A stretch of DNA of 64,000 bases from contig JBBDSW010000129.1 in NCBI GenBank assembly GCA_040904745.1, positions 1 through 64,000 on the forward strand, in the 5' to 3' direction. Under the pieces are notes generated by a model, which had not been told where the DNA came from, ran no database searches, and was given only the letters and a program-made list of their open reading frames with translations. A program made the position numbers and the translations under genes. Shown one piece after another: positions 1 through 9,325 of this stretch. The stretch comes from T1Sed10-7 sp040904745 (GTDB lineage Bacteria > Actinomycetota > Nitriliruptoria > Nitriliruptorales > Nitriliruptoraceae). Every line of letters starts with the position of its first letter. Within the stretch, counting starts at the first letter, position 1.

Positions 1-136
1 GGCGGTTCCTCACCCCTGTGAAGCAAGCGCCTGTTCCCGGCAGCCGTCATCCTAGGTCTTGACCCGGAGGGGCGCCCGCCGACCCGTCGACGTGATCGCG
101 TCCCCCACCCTCCACCATCCCGAGGAAGGTCTCCCC

Positions 137-2002
137 GTGCCGTCCACCCTGACCGATCCGCCCATGGACCCGCCGGAGGCTATGACCACCGCGTCCGGTG
201 CACCCCTGCGCACGCCCCCGGAGCCGCACCTGCTCGCCGCGCTCTGGCGCTGGGCCGACCGCGACCCTGACCGTCCGTTGCTGTCCGCGCGCGACGGTGA
301 CCGCTTCTGTGCACTCTCCGCGGCCGAGGTGAAGAGGACCGTGCGTGCCGTCGCCGCCGGGCTGATCGGTGTCGGCGTCGCCCCGGGTGACCGCGTCCTG
401 CTGCTGTCCCGCACCCGACGCGAGTGGGTTCTGCTCGACCACGCGATCCTCGCGGCCGGGGCTGTCACGGTGCCCGTGTACGACACCGCCTCGCCGTTAC
501 AGGTCGCGACCATCCTGGCGAACAGCGGCTCGCGCGTGGCTCTCGTCGAGACCGCCGAACAACGCGAGGTGGTGACCCAAGCGGCGGACCCGGATCGCGG
601 TCTCCGGTACGTGTTCGCGATCGAGGAGGGGGCGCTTGACCGGCTGGCGGCCGCCGGGCTCGGTCACCTCCCCGAGGTTGACGCGCGGATCGACGCGCTG
701 CGGGGTGAGGACCTGGCCGCGGTGCTCTACTCGTCGGGCACCACCGGTGAGCCGAAGGGCTGCGAACTGACCCACGCCAACCTCGCGGCCAACGTCCGAC
801 AGACGGTCGAGCAGGTACCTGAGCTGTTCCCACCGCAGGCGCGGACCCTCGCGTTCCTCCCGCTCGCGCACGCGCTCGCCCGGATGCAGGTGCACGTCTC
901 GATCGACCAGGGGGTCGAGGTCGCCATCGCCACGGATCTCGATCGGCTCGCCGACGAGCTCACGATGGTCCACCCCACCTTCCTCGTCGTCGTGCCGCGG
1001 CTGCTCGAGAAGATCCTCGCCGGTGCGCGCGGCCGGGCGCAGGACGCGGGGCGCACCGCGATCTTCGACCGCGCGATGGACGTCGCGCAGCGAGTCTCGG
1101 ACGGGCGCCGCAACGACGCGCGGGTGCCGCTGGGAACGCGGCTGCAGCACCGGATCTTCGACCGGCTGGTCTACCGCCGGCTGCGGGACGCGCTCGGCGG
1201 CCAGGTCACCACCGTGATCTGTGGTGGCGCGGCGTTGGCACCCGAGATCGGGAAGCGTTTCGACGGCATCGGCATCCCGGTCCTCGAGGGCTTCGGCGCC
1301 ACGGAGACCGCACCGATCGTCTCCGGCGGGCCGTTCGCCCCCCTGCACCACGGCACGGTCGGCCGCCCCTACCCGGCGACCACCGTCCGCGTTGCCGAGG
1401 ACGGAGAGATCCTGGTCCAAGGGCCCCAGGTCTTCCGCGGCTACCGCGGTGACCCGGAGGCAACCGCGACGGCGTTGCGCGACGGCTGGTACCACACCGG
1501 CGACCTCGGGGAGCTCACCTCCGCCGGCCATCTGCGGATCGTCGGTCGCAAGAAGGACATCCTGATCACGGCCGGCGGCAAGAACGTCGTCCCCGGCCCC
1601 CTCGAGGACCGGATCCGCGCACACCCTCTCGTCGAGGAGTGCGTCGTGCTCGGGGAACGGCGACCGTTCGTGACCGCCCTCCTCTGGCTCGACACGGGGG
1701 AGGCGGACCGGCTGCTCGCGAGGCACGGGATGCAGGCGATGCGTCCGACTACCGACGGCGAGGCATCGAACGCCGGCGTACTCGCCCCCGCCGTGGAACG
1801 GCTGCTGCGCGCGCAGCTGGACGATGCCATCGCGGACGCGAACCGCACCGTCTCCCGAGCCGAAGCGATCGGACGCTACGCGATCGTTGAGGAGCCGCTC
1901 AGCCTCGCCGCCGGCTCGCTGACCCCGACCACGAAGGTCCGGCGCGCGGTGGTGCTCGAACGGTTCGCCGCGGACATCGAACAGCTCTACGCCGCCCGTT
2001 GA
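137..2002 (+). CDS. AMP-forming long-chain acyl-CoA synthetase (FadD15-like)
   Basis: This 621-aa adenylate-forming ligase would activate a fatty acid to acyl-AMP and then acyl-CoA in the cytosol. The phosphate-binding motif YSSGTTGEPKG lies near residues 198-208, followed by GFGATET, the hinge GRKKDI and a C-terminal PTTK whose Lys600 is in the catalytic-lysine position. Length and order fit the FadD15/AMP-binding long-chain ligase family. I chose the GTG at 137 because GAGGAAGG at 122-129 is well spaced; an in-frame TTG at 59 has no ribosome binding site. The substrate chain length cannot be read from sequence. A GNAT gene follows 73 bp downstream on the same strand. Confidence 0.88.
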   Translation: MPSTLTDPPMDPPEAMTTASGAPLRTPPEPHLLAALWRWADRDPDRPLLSARDGDRFCALSAAEVKRTVRAVAAGLIGVGVAPGDRVLLLSRTRREWVLLDHAILAAGAVTVPVYDTASPLQVATILANSGSRVALVETAEQREVVTQAADPDRGLRYVFAIEEGALDRLAAAGLGHLPEVDARIDALRGEDLAAVLYSSGTTGEPKGCELTHANLAANVRQTVEQVPELFPPQARTLAFLPLAHALARMQVHVSIDQGVEVAIATDLDRLADELTMVHPTFLVVVPRLLEKILAGARGRAQDAGRTAIFDRAMDVAQRVSDGRRNDARVPLGTRLQHRIFDRLVYRRLRDALGGQVTTVICGGAALAPEIGKRFDGIGIPVLEGFGATETAPIVSGGPFAPLHHGTVGRPYPATTVRVAEDGEILVQGPQVFRGYRGDPEATATALRDGWYHTGDLGELTSAGHLRIVGRKKDILITAGGKNVVPGPLEDRIRAHPLVEECVVLGERRPFVTALLWLDTGEADRLLARHGMQAMRPTTDGEASNAGVLAPAVERLLRAQLDDAIADANRTVSRAEAIGRYAIVEEPLSLAAGSLTPTTKVRRAVVLERFAADIEQLYAAR

Positions 2003-2075
2003 CGGTCCGCCTCCGGAGCTCCCGGCTGTCGCATGGCGGGACGGACGCGAGCGGCACCTCCGAGGAGCGCAGGTC

Positions 2076-2903
2076 ATGACGACACGATCCGCGACCGACC
2101 CGCAGCACCTCGACACCGCGACGGTGGCTCCCGGCGGGTGGCAGCGTCGCACGACGTTGCGCGACGGGACGGCGGTGCTGCTGCGACAGATCCGGCCGCA
2201 GGACCGTGGCCGGCTCGCGGTGGGGCTGCGCGAGCTCTCGCCCGCGTCCCGCTACCTGCGTTTCCACGAGGACCTGGTCGAGTTCACATCGGAACAGCTC
2301 GCGTACCTCACCGAGGTCGACCACGTCGAGCACGAGGCGATCGTGGCGATCGACCTCGATCGACCGGAACACCCGGGCATCGGGTTGGCCCGCTTCGTCC
2401 GTGATCCCTTCGAGCGCCCGGTCGCCGAGGCGGCGGTCACCGTCGCCGACCGGTACCACGGTCAGGGAGCCGCGACCCTGCTGCTCGGTGCGCTCGCCGC
2501 TCGCGCGCGCGAGGAGGACATCGAGCTGTTCCGCCACTACGTCCTCACCCGAAACGCGGCGATGCTCAAGGTCCTCGACCACCTCGGGGCGACCCGCGAG
2601 CTCGAGGCCGAGGGCCTGTGGCGCGTCGATCTCGCGCTGCCGAAGCGGGCCAGCGACCTGCCCGACTCGCTCGCTGGCCGGGCGTTCATGGCGGCCGCGC
2701 AGGAACGGTTCCGGCTGATCAGCCTCCTCCGATCGGTCCGCCGACTCCTGGTTGCTGGTCCCGAGACGTCCCATCCGGACCACCTCGGAGCCTGGGACGG
2801 ATCGGACGAGCATGGCGACGAACTCGCACGGTGGCTCGCCGACCGCGAGCAGCGCGCGGCCCGATGGCCAGCCGGGTCTGGCGGTACGAACGCCCGGCCG
2901 TAG
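2076..2903 (+). CDS. GNAT-family acetyltransferase, Pat-like
   Basis: A 275-aa stand-alone GNAT domain protein. The N-terminal stretch LRDGTAVLLRQIRPQD and the following SPASRYLRFHED resemble the GNAT module of protein lysine acetyltransferases (Pat/AcuA type). The acetyl-CoA pyrophosphate loop is RYHGQGAA. The last ~70 residues are polar and not recognisable. The ATG is preceded by GAGGAG at 2062-2067. It sits between two acyl-CoA ligase genes, which are the classic targets of Pat enzymes, so regulation of these ligases by acetylation is a reasonable inference. A small-molecule acetyltransferase role is not excluded. Confidence 0.75.
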   Translation: MTTRSATDPQHLDTATVAPGGWQRRTTLRDGTAVLLRQIRPQDRGRLAVGLRELSPASRYLRFHEDLVEFTSEQLAYLTEVDHVEHEAIVAIDLDRPEHPGIGLARFVRDPFERPVAEAAVTVADRYHGQGAATLLLGALAARAREEDIELFRHYVLTRNAAMLKVLDHLGATRELEAEGLWRVDLALPKRASDLPDSLAGRAFMAAAQERFRLISLLRSVRRLLVAGPETSHPDHLGAWDGSDEHGDELARWLADREQRAARWPAGSGGTNARP

Positions 2904-2944
2904 AGACGGCTGCGCCCGCACGGACACCGCGGAAGCCGGACGAC

Positions 2945-4576
2945 CTAACGTCGTGCGAGCGACCCGCGATCGAGGAGGGACCGATCCAACAGCAATGCAC
3001 CCTCACCGCCGTGGACCAGTAGCGGGTCGGTGCTCGCCACCTGGCGGACCTGCTCGGCCGTGACCGATCCGTCGGGACCGATCACCCGGATGCGACCGTC
3101 GTCGCGGACGAAGCTCAGACCGTCGCGGTGCGCCACCTCGTCGTCCGGACCGATGCCCAGGGAGAGCGGGCGGATCTCGGATCCGTCGGTTGGTACGAGC
3201 CAGGCGTCACGTGGGTCCGGACCGGCGAGGAGGACGCCGTCGCTGCGCGGCATCGCCATCACCTCCGCAGACCGTTGATCGGGCGGCAGCGGGACGTGTG
3301 CTCCCCGGTCGATCGTCGGCAGGGGCATGACCCCTCCGGTGCGGCGACCGATCCTCACGTCCGGGCGCTCGCTGGATCGACGGCTCGGCAGGGTGGCGAC
3401 CACCACGTTGCGGCTCGTGGTCGCAAGGACCGTGCGCGCGGGATCGTCGACGGCCACCTCCCCGAGCCTCCTGCCGTCCCGCTCGAACAGCTCGATCCGG
3501 TCCTGGTAGGTCACGACGACCAGGCCCTGTCGGACACCCGCGGCGATCGCCCCCGGCGCCGTCCGTGCGATCCTCGCGCGGCCGTCGTGGAACTCCAGTA
3601 CCGCGAAGATCCCGGTCTCGCGATCGAGCACGACCGTCCCGTCCACCTGCTCGCCGTCGAGTGGGCGGTACCAGGCGACGCTGCCATCGACGGTGTTGAT
3701 GTACTCGAGGCGGTCGTCCCGGACGACCAGCAGCGGCTGGTTGCCGGCCAGGGCCTGGTCCGGCTCGCGGACGACGCGGTCGACCCAGAGCCGGAAGCGC
3801 ACCTGGCCGCGATCGCTCAGCCCGAGCAGGAGCTGGTTCCCGTGGTCGGTGCCGGCCATGTGCCCGCTGGCCACCAGGCGGCCGTCGTGCCGCCGGAGGG
3901 AGGAGATCTGCGGCTCGTCGGTCGCCACCTCGCCGAGCAGCCGTCCCGTGCTGGCGTCGTGCACGCGGATGTGGCGGCCGTAGGCGATCGCAAGCACCTC
4001 GTCGTCGAGGTGTAGCGCCGTGAACGCCGCTGCTGGCGAGACGCCGCGAGGATCGTCGTGGCCACGGCTCCACTCCCACTCGCCGGTCGCCACATCGAGG
4101 GCGATGAGCAACTCGAGTCCCAGGTGGATCGCGAGATCCTCGTTCACCACGAGCGGACGGTGATCCAGGATCGTCGAGCGCCACCGGGCGCACCCGTCAC
4201 GGTTGCAGGTCGGTGCCCCATGCGGGTCCTCACCGTCGGGCGCCACGGCCGCGCTCCCTGGTTCGGCGTCCGGGCTGCCCGCACGGTCATCGCCCCCCGG
4301 CTCACGTTCGAGGAGGACCGCGCCTTCGCCAGGTGTGGTCGCGGTCGGTTCGTCGCCGGCTCGTCGGGGACCATCTTCCTGCCCTCGGCCCTGGATCAGC
4401 ACCGCGGCCAGGACGGCGAGCGTCAGGACGACGATGCCGAGGAGTGGCCACCCGCGTCGGTCGCGGTTGGGTTGGGGAGCTTCGCTCTCCTGGAGCGACG
4501 CGCCACAACGTGCGCACCAGCGGTCACCCCGGCCCGGTGCGGGCGCGGAGCAGTTGGGGCAGATGCGTGGTGCCAC
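2945..4576 (-). CDS. Zinc-ribbon, single-TM, beta-propeller-like membrane protein
   Basis: No named family recognised. The 543-aa protein starts with a zinc ribbon (Cys6, Cys9, Cys21, Cys24), then one membrane helix at about residues 44-63, a Pro/Glu/Gly-rich linker, and about 430 residues of repeated beta-strand blades of PQQ/WD type (for example ALDVATGEWEW, RVHDASTGRLLGEV, YINTVDGSVAW). The likely topology is ribbon inside, propeller outside. I chose GTG at 4576 because GGGAGG lies just upstream; GTG/ATG codons at 4621/4618 would add 15 residues. It converges on the GNAT gene with 41 bp between stops and diverges from the dehydrogenase remnant. Function unknown; a sensor or scaffold is possible. 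Confidence 0.7.
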   Translation of the reverse strand: MAPRICPNCSAPAPGRGDRWCARCGASLQESEAPQPNRDRRGWPLLGIVVLTLAVLAAVLIQGRGQEDGPRRAGDEPTATTPGEGAVLLEREPGGDDRAGSPDAEPGSAAVAPDGEDPHGAPTCNRDGCARWRSTILDHRPLVVNEDLAIHLGLELLIALDVATGEWEWSRGHDDPRGVSPAAAFTALHLDDEVLAIAYGRHIRVHDASTGRLLGEVATDEPQISSLRRHDGRLVASGHMAGTDHGNQLLLGLSDRGQVRFRLWVDRVVREPDQALAGNQPLLVVRDDRLEYINTVDGSVAWYRPLDGEQVDGTVVLDRETGIFAVLEFHDGRARIARTAPGAIAAGVRQGLVVVTYQDRIELFERDGRRLGEVAVDDPARTVLATTSRNVVVATLPSRRSSERPDVRIGRRTGGVMPLPTIDRGAHVPLPPDQRSAEVMAMPRSDGVLLAGPDPRDAWLVPTDGSEIRPLSLGIGPDDEVAHRDGLSFVRDDGRIRVIGPDGSVTAEQVRQVASTDPLLVHGGEGALLLDRSLLDRGSLARR

Positions 4577-4635
4577 CTCGCCTCCCGACTCGCGGTTTCG
4601 GTGGCTGACTACGGTCATCACCGGCGCAACACAGG

Positions 4636-5034
4636 GTGCCGCACGACGCCAGGGGGTGGGGTCGTCGCGCGACGGCCCTTCAGCTCGCGTCGGCGACCGG
4701 GTACACGATCTTCCGCTGGGCGCTCCGGGGCTTCCACGAGGCGCTCGTGCAGGACCTGCATGGGACCGGACTCCGCAGCTGCCATGTCGTGTTCGGCGAG
4801 GTCGCCAGCGAGTGCTTCACCGCCAACCCGGGCGCCTGGGAGCGCCGTCCCGCCATCGGTGGCCTGCTCCGGACGATCGGCCCGGCGGCCGCCGCGGAGA
4901 CCATCGTTCGCACGCTCCATCGTCCCCGCCCGCTCGTCCTCCACCCGCTCTTGCTCAAGGCCGCGCACGCGGCCAACCGTGTGGCACCGCAACTGGTCCG
5001 CTCCGTGGTGCGGATCACGGGGCGGCAGCGTTGA
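4636..5034 (+). pseudogene. C-terminal remnant of a short-chain dehydrogenase/reductase
   Basis: The 132-residue frame matches only the last half of an SDR oxidoreductase: an active-site helix of the type YxxxK-ALRGFxEALxxDLxGTG, then the substrate-loop region and a C-terminal helix. The N-terminal Rossmann half with the TGxxxGxG cofactor motif is absent, because the divergent propeller gene begins about 60 bp upstream. The catalytic Lys is also replaced (YTIFRWALRG, Arg for Lys). I read it as a 5'-deleted pseudogene. A translated short protein cannot be excluded, since codon use is normal and there is no internal stop. Confidence 0.65.
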
Positions 5035-5091
5035 ACGTCATCACCACCGGACCGCGGCTACCGTCGCGATCGGCCCGGGGAGGGATCGAGC

Positions 5092-7077
5092 GTGGCTGAG
5101 ATCGACCAGGGAACGCTGCTGTGGGAGCCGGCGCCGGATGCCCGGACGGCGAGCCGGATGGGGCGGTTCCTGACCTCCGTCGAGAGCCAGCACGGTCTCG
5201 ACCTCCCCGACTATCACGCCGCGTGGTCCTGGTCCGTCGAGGATCTCGGGACCTTCTGGACGTCGATAGCCGACTGGTTCGACGTGCACTTCCACGCGCG
5301 CCCACGGGCGGTGCTCGATGGTCGCGAGATGCCCGATGTGCAGTGGATGCCGGGGGCACTGCTCAACTACGCCGAGCACGCGCTGCGGCGCCGCGACGAC
5401 GCGCCGGCGATCATCGCGCGCTCGCAGTCGCGCGGCGACGTCACCCTGACGTTCGCCGAACTCGCCGAGCAGGTCGCGCGTGCGGCCGCCGGCCTGAGGC
5501 GGCTCGGTGTCGGACGCGGTGACCGGGTGGTCGGCTACCTGCCCAACGTCCCGGAGGCGATCGTCGCGTTCCTCGCGTGCGCGACGATCGGCGCCGTGTG
5601 GTCCTCCTGCGCGCCGGAGTTCGGTACGCGCGCCGTGGTCGATCGTGTCCGCCAGATCGCGCCGAAGGTGCTCCTCGTGGTGTCCGGGTACCGATATGGC
5701 ACGAGGGAGGTCGATCGGGCGGCAGAGGTCGCCGAGATCCGTGCGGCCCTGGCCGACAGCCTCGAGGCGACCGTCGTGCTGCCCTACCTCGACGCGGATG
5801 AGGCCGCGGCACGGCGAGCTGTGCCGGGTGCGTTGCCGTGGTCGGAACTGGTCGCCGAGGAGGCCGGGCTCCCGTTCGCCGCGGTCCCCTTCGATCATCC
5901 GCTCTACGTCCTCTACAGCTCGGGGACCACGGGCCTACCCAAGCCGATCGTGCACGGCCACGGAGGCATCCTGCTCGAACACCTGAAGGTCCTCGGCCTC
6001 CATCACGATCTGGGACCGGGGGACCGGTTCTGCTGGTTCACCACCACGGGCTGGATGATGTGGAACTACCTCGTGTCCGGCCTCGCGGTCGGGAGCACGC
6101 TGGTGCTCGTCGACGGAGATCCGGCCCATCCCGATCTCTCGATGCTGTGGCGACTCGTCGAGGAGTTCGAGGTCACGCTGTTCGGGGTCGGGGCGCCGTT
6201 CCTGTTGGCCTGCCGCAAGGCTGGTCTGTCGCCGGGCCGTGACCTGGACCTCGCCCACCTCCGCTCGGTCGGCTCCACCGGAGCGCCGCTCCCGCCGGAA
6301 GGGTTCGGCTGGGTCCACGACCACGTCGGCGAGCACGTCCAGCTGTCGTCCGTGTCCGGCGGGACCGACCTGTGCACCGCGTTCGTGGCCGGTGCCCCGC
6401 TGCTGCCGGTGCACGCCGGTGAGATCCCGGCTCGGTGCCTCGGCGCCAAGGTCGAGGCGTTCGACCCGCACGGGCGCGCCGTGATCGGGCAGCGCGGCGA
6501 GCTGGTCCTCACCGCGCCGATGCCGTCGATGCCCGTCGGGTTCTGGGGTGATCCCGACGGCTCCCGCTACCGGGCGGCCTACTTCGAGGACTTCCCCGGC
6601 GTCTGGCGGCACGGCGACTGGATCGAGATCACCGAGCGCGGGAGTTGCATCATCACCGGTCGCTCCGACGCGACGCTGAACCGGGGCGGTGTGCGGATGG
6701 GCACCGCCGAGTTCTACTCGGCCGTCGAGGGGCTCGACGAGGTCGTCGACTCGCTGGTGGTCCACGTGGACGACCCCGACCGGGAGGCGGGGCGCCTGGT
6801 CCTGTTCGTCGTCCTCGCCGAAGGGCTGTCGCTGGACGACGCGATGGAGGACACGATCGCCCGTACGATCCGCGGGGAGCTCTCGCCGCGGCACGTGCCC
6901 GACGAGGTGCATGCGGTCGCCGCCGTCCCACGCACGATCTCCGGCAAGAAGCTGGAGGTGCCGATCAAGCGGCTGCTCGAGGGTGCCGCGCCCGACGAGG
7001 TGGTGGACCCCGCTGCGCTCGCCGATCCCCGCTCGCTGGAGCCGTTCCTGGCGCTCGTCGGTGCCACCGACGTCTGA
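5092..7077 (+). CDS. Acetoacetyl-CoA synthetase
   Basis: A 661-aa AMP-forming ligase of the acetoacetyl-CoA synthetase type, expected to make acetoacetyl-CoA from acetoacetate, ATP and CoA. It begins with the ACAS-type N-terminal domain. It carries YSSGTTGLPKP near residue 275, the characteristic TTTGWMMWNYLVSGL, the HGDWIEI motif and GRSDATLNRGG. The C-terminal catalytic Lys619 lies in PRTISGKKLE, which fits the PX4GK sequence recognised by Pat acetyltransferases. The GTG start has GGGGAGGG at 5077-5084. Length is typical of the family (about 650). Confidence 0.9.
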   Translation: MAEIDQGTLLWEPAPDARTASRMGRFLTSVESQHGLDLPDYHAAWSWSVEDLGTFWTSIADWFDVHFHARPRAVLDGREMPDVQWMPGALLNYAEHALRRRDDAPAIIARSQSRGDVTLTFAELAEQVARAAAGLRRLGVGRGDRVVGYLPNVPEAIVAFLACATIGAVWSSCAPEFGTRAVVDRVRQIAPKVLLVVSGYRYGTREVDRAAEVAEIRAALADSLEATVVLPYLDADEAAARRAVPGALPWSELVAEEAGLPFAAVPFDHPLYVLYSSGTTGLPKPIVHGHGGILLEHLKVLGLHHDLGPGDRFCWFTTTGWMMWNYLVSGLAVGSTLVLVDGDPAHPDLSMLWRLVEEFEVTLFGVGAPFLLACRKAGLSPGRDLDLAHLRSVGSTGAPLPPEGFGWVHDHVGEHVQLSSVSGGTDLCTAFVAGAPLLPVHAGEIPARCLGAKVEAFDPHGRAVIGQRGELVLTAPMPSMPVGFWGDPDGSRYRAAYFEDFPGVWRHGDWIEITERGSCIITGRSDATLNRGGVRMGTAEFYSAVEGLDEVVDSLVVHVDDPDREAGRLVLFVVLAEGLSLDDAMEDTIARTIRGELSPRHVPDEVHAVAAVPRTISGKKLEVPIKRLLEGAAPDEVVDPAALADPRSLEPFLALVGATDV

Positions 7078-7156
7078 ACCCTCGCCAGGCCGAGCGTGTT
7101 CTCCGGGCAGAATCGGGGCGTACGCTCGCCAGCCGATGTGACGGGAGCCCGACCAC

Positions 7157-9325
7157 GTGATGCACGACCACGAAGCAACGAGCCTGGCGCCGCCCGAGGC
7201 CGAGCGGCGGCCACACACGCTGTCCCGGGCCGATGGCACCAGCGTCGAGGACCCCTGGTACTGGCTCCGCGATCGTGACGACCCCGCGGTCCGCGCCCAT
7301 CTGGAGGCCGAGAACACCTACACCGCGGAGCACCTGGCGCCCCTGCAGGACCTCCAGGAACGGTTGTTCGCGGAGATCAAGGGACGTGTCGAGGAGACCG
7401 ACAGCTCCGCGCCCGTCCTCGACGGGGGATGGCTCTACTACCGACGCACCCTGGAAGGGGCCGCGTACCCGCTGCGGTGCCGCCGGCCGGCTCCCCCGGG
7501 GATCGCCGATCCCCGGCATCTCCCTCGCGAACTGCGGCTGCCGGTCGACCCCACCGACCCTCCCGACGACGAGGTGGTGCTCTACGACCAGAACGCCGCG
7601 GCGGAGGGCCACGACTACTTCCAGCTCGGCGGTTTCGCCATCAGCCCGGACCATCTGCTCGCGGTCGTCGCGACGGACACCTCCGGCGCCGAGGTGTTCA
7701 CGCTTCGGGTGCTCGACCTGACCACCGGCGAGGACCTGGGCGACGAGGTGCCGCGAGCGGCGTACGGGATCGCCTGGGCGAACGACGCGCGCAGCTTCCT
7801 CTACACCGTTCCCGATGACGCGTGGCGCCCGTTCCAGGTCTGGCGTCACCGGGTCGGTACCGGGCATGACGCCGATGAGCTGCTCTACACCGAGGAGGAC
7901 GAGCGGTTCTGGCTCGGCGTCGGTCGGACGCGCAGCGAGCGGTTCCTGGCCATCGGCGCCGCCAGCAAGGTCACCTCGGAGTGGTACCTGCTCGATGCGG
8001 ACGATCCGACCGCTCGCCCCCGGCTCGTCGCCGCCCGCGAGCACGGTGTCGAGTACGACCTCGACCATCGTGGCGATCTCCTCTACGTCGTCACGAACGC
8101 GGACGGTGCGGAGGATTTCAAGCTGTGCGTGGCGCCCGTCGCCACGCCGGACCGTGAGCACTGGATCGACCTGATCGACCATCGTCCCGGTGTGCGTCTC
8201 GAAGCGGCGGAGGTGTTCGCGGACCAGCTGGTCCTCTCCGAGCGCACCGAAGCTCGTACGCAGCTGAGGATCGTCGACCCAGCCACCGCCGAGGGTGACG
8301 TGCTCGAGATGGACGAGGAGGTCTACACCGCGGGGCTCGGGGCCAACCCGTCCTTCGAGACGCGCACGCTGCGGTTCGCCTACACCTCGATGACCACGCC
8401 GGTGCGCGAGGTGGACCTCGATCTGGAGACCGGTGAGCGGACGGTGCTGAAGCAGCAGCCGGTGCGCGGTGGCTACGACCGGGAGCGCTTCACCTCCTGG
8501 CGGGAGTGGGTGAAGGCACCCGATGGCACCGAGGTCCCCATCAGCCTCGTGAGGCGGGTGGACGTGCCGCTCGACGGTACCGCCCCGGCGGTCCTGTACG
8601 GCTATGGCAGCTACGAGCTGTCCATGGACCCGGGGTTCTCCACAGCGCGCCTCAGTCTGCTGGAGCGCGGGGTGGTCTTCGCCATCGCCCATGTGCGTGG
8701 CGGTGGGGAGATGGGACGTCGTTGGTACGAGGACGGCAAGTTCCTCGCCAAGCCCAACACCTTCTCCGACTTCGTGGCCTGCGCGGACCATCTGGTCGAG
8801 CAGCGGATCACCGCGCGCGAACGCCTGGCGATCCGCGGTGGCTCCGCGGGCGGGCTGCTGATCGGGGCCGCACTCAACCTGCGACCCGATCTCGCGGCCG
8901 CTGCGGTCGCTGAGGTGCCCTTCGTCGACGTCGTGACCACGATGTCCGATCCGTCGATCCCTCTCACCGTCATCGAGTACGACGAGTGGGGGAACCCTGA
9001 GGACCCTGCCTACCTCGAGGTGATGCGCTCCTACTCGCCCTACGACAACGTGGCCGAGGCCGAGTATCCGGCGATGCTCGTCACCGCCGGGTTGAACGAC
9101 CCCCGCGTCCAGTACTGGGAGCCAGCGAAGTGGGTCGCCAGGCTGCGTGCGGTGGGAGGCGGTGGCCCGATCCTGCTCCGAACCGAGCTCGGTGCCGGCC
9201 ATGGGGGACGCTCCGGGCGCTACGACGTCTGGCGTGACGAGGCACGGGTCCTCGCCTTCGTCCTCGAGAGGATCGGGGCTGCTGACGCCGAGGTCACCGG
9301 GCCGACCATCCCCGACGCGTCCTGA
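7157..9325 (+). CDS. ptrB: Oligopeptidase B (prolyl oligopeptidase family S9A)
   Basis: A 722-aa cytosolic serine peptidase that would cleave short peptides after basic residues. The N-terminal half is the beta-propeller gate, starting with the family signature DPWYWLRDRDD. The C-terminal alpha/beta-hydrolase domain has nucleophile Ser563 in GGSAGG, the Asp in GLNDPRVQYWEP and the His in GAGHGGRSGR. I chose GTG at 7157 (GGAG at 7144-7147), with ATG at 7160 as an alternative. Its stop codon overlaps the rsmD start (TGATG), so the two are likely cotranslated although functionally unrelated. Confidence 0.93.
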   Translation: MMHDHEATSLAPPEAERRPHTLSRADGTSVEDPWYWLRDRDDPAVRAHLEAENTYTAEHLAPLQDLQERLFAEIKGRVEETDSSAPVLDGGWLYYRRTLEGAAYPLRCRRPAPPGIADPRHLPRELRLPVDPTDPPDDEVVLYDQNAAAEGHDYFQLGGFAISPDHLLAVVATDTSGAEVFTLRVLDLTTGEDLGDEVPRAAYGIAWANDARSFLYTVPDDAWRPFQVWRHRVGTGHDADELLYTEEDERFWLGVGRTRSERFLAIGAASKVTSEWYLLDADDPTARPRLVAAREHGVEYDLDHRGDLLYVVTNADGAEDFKLCVAPVATPDREHWIDLIDHRPGVRLEAAEVFADQLVLSERTEARTQLRIVDPATAEGDVLEMDEEVYTAGLGANPSFETRTLRFAYTSMTTPVREVDLDLETGERTVLKQQPVRGGYDRERFTSWREWVKAPDGTEVPISLVRRVDVPLDGTAPAVLYGYGSYELSMDPGFSTARLSLLERGVVFAIAHVRGGGEMGRRWYEDGKFLAKPNTFSDFVACADHLVEQRITARERLAIRGGSAGGLLIGAALNLRPDLAAAAVAEVPFVDVVTTMSDPSIPLTVIEYDEWGNPEDPAYLEVMRSYSPYDNVAEAEYPAMLVTAGLNDPRVQYWEPAKWVARLRAVGGGGPILLRTELGAGHGGRSGRYDVWRDEARVLAFVLERIGAADAEVTGPTIPDAS

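Noticed and set aside
4636..5034. Functional small oxidoreductase
   Set aside because: No nucleotide-binding half and the catalytic Lys is replaced; annotated as a remnant instead.
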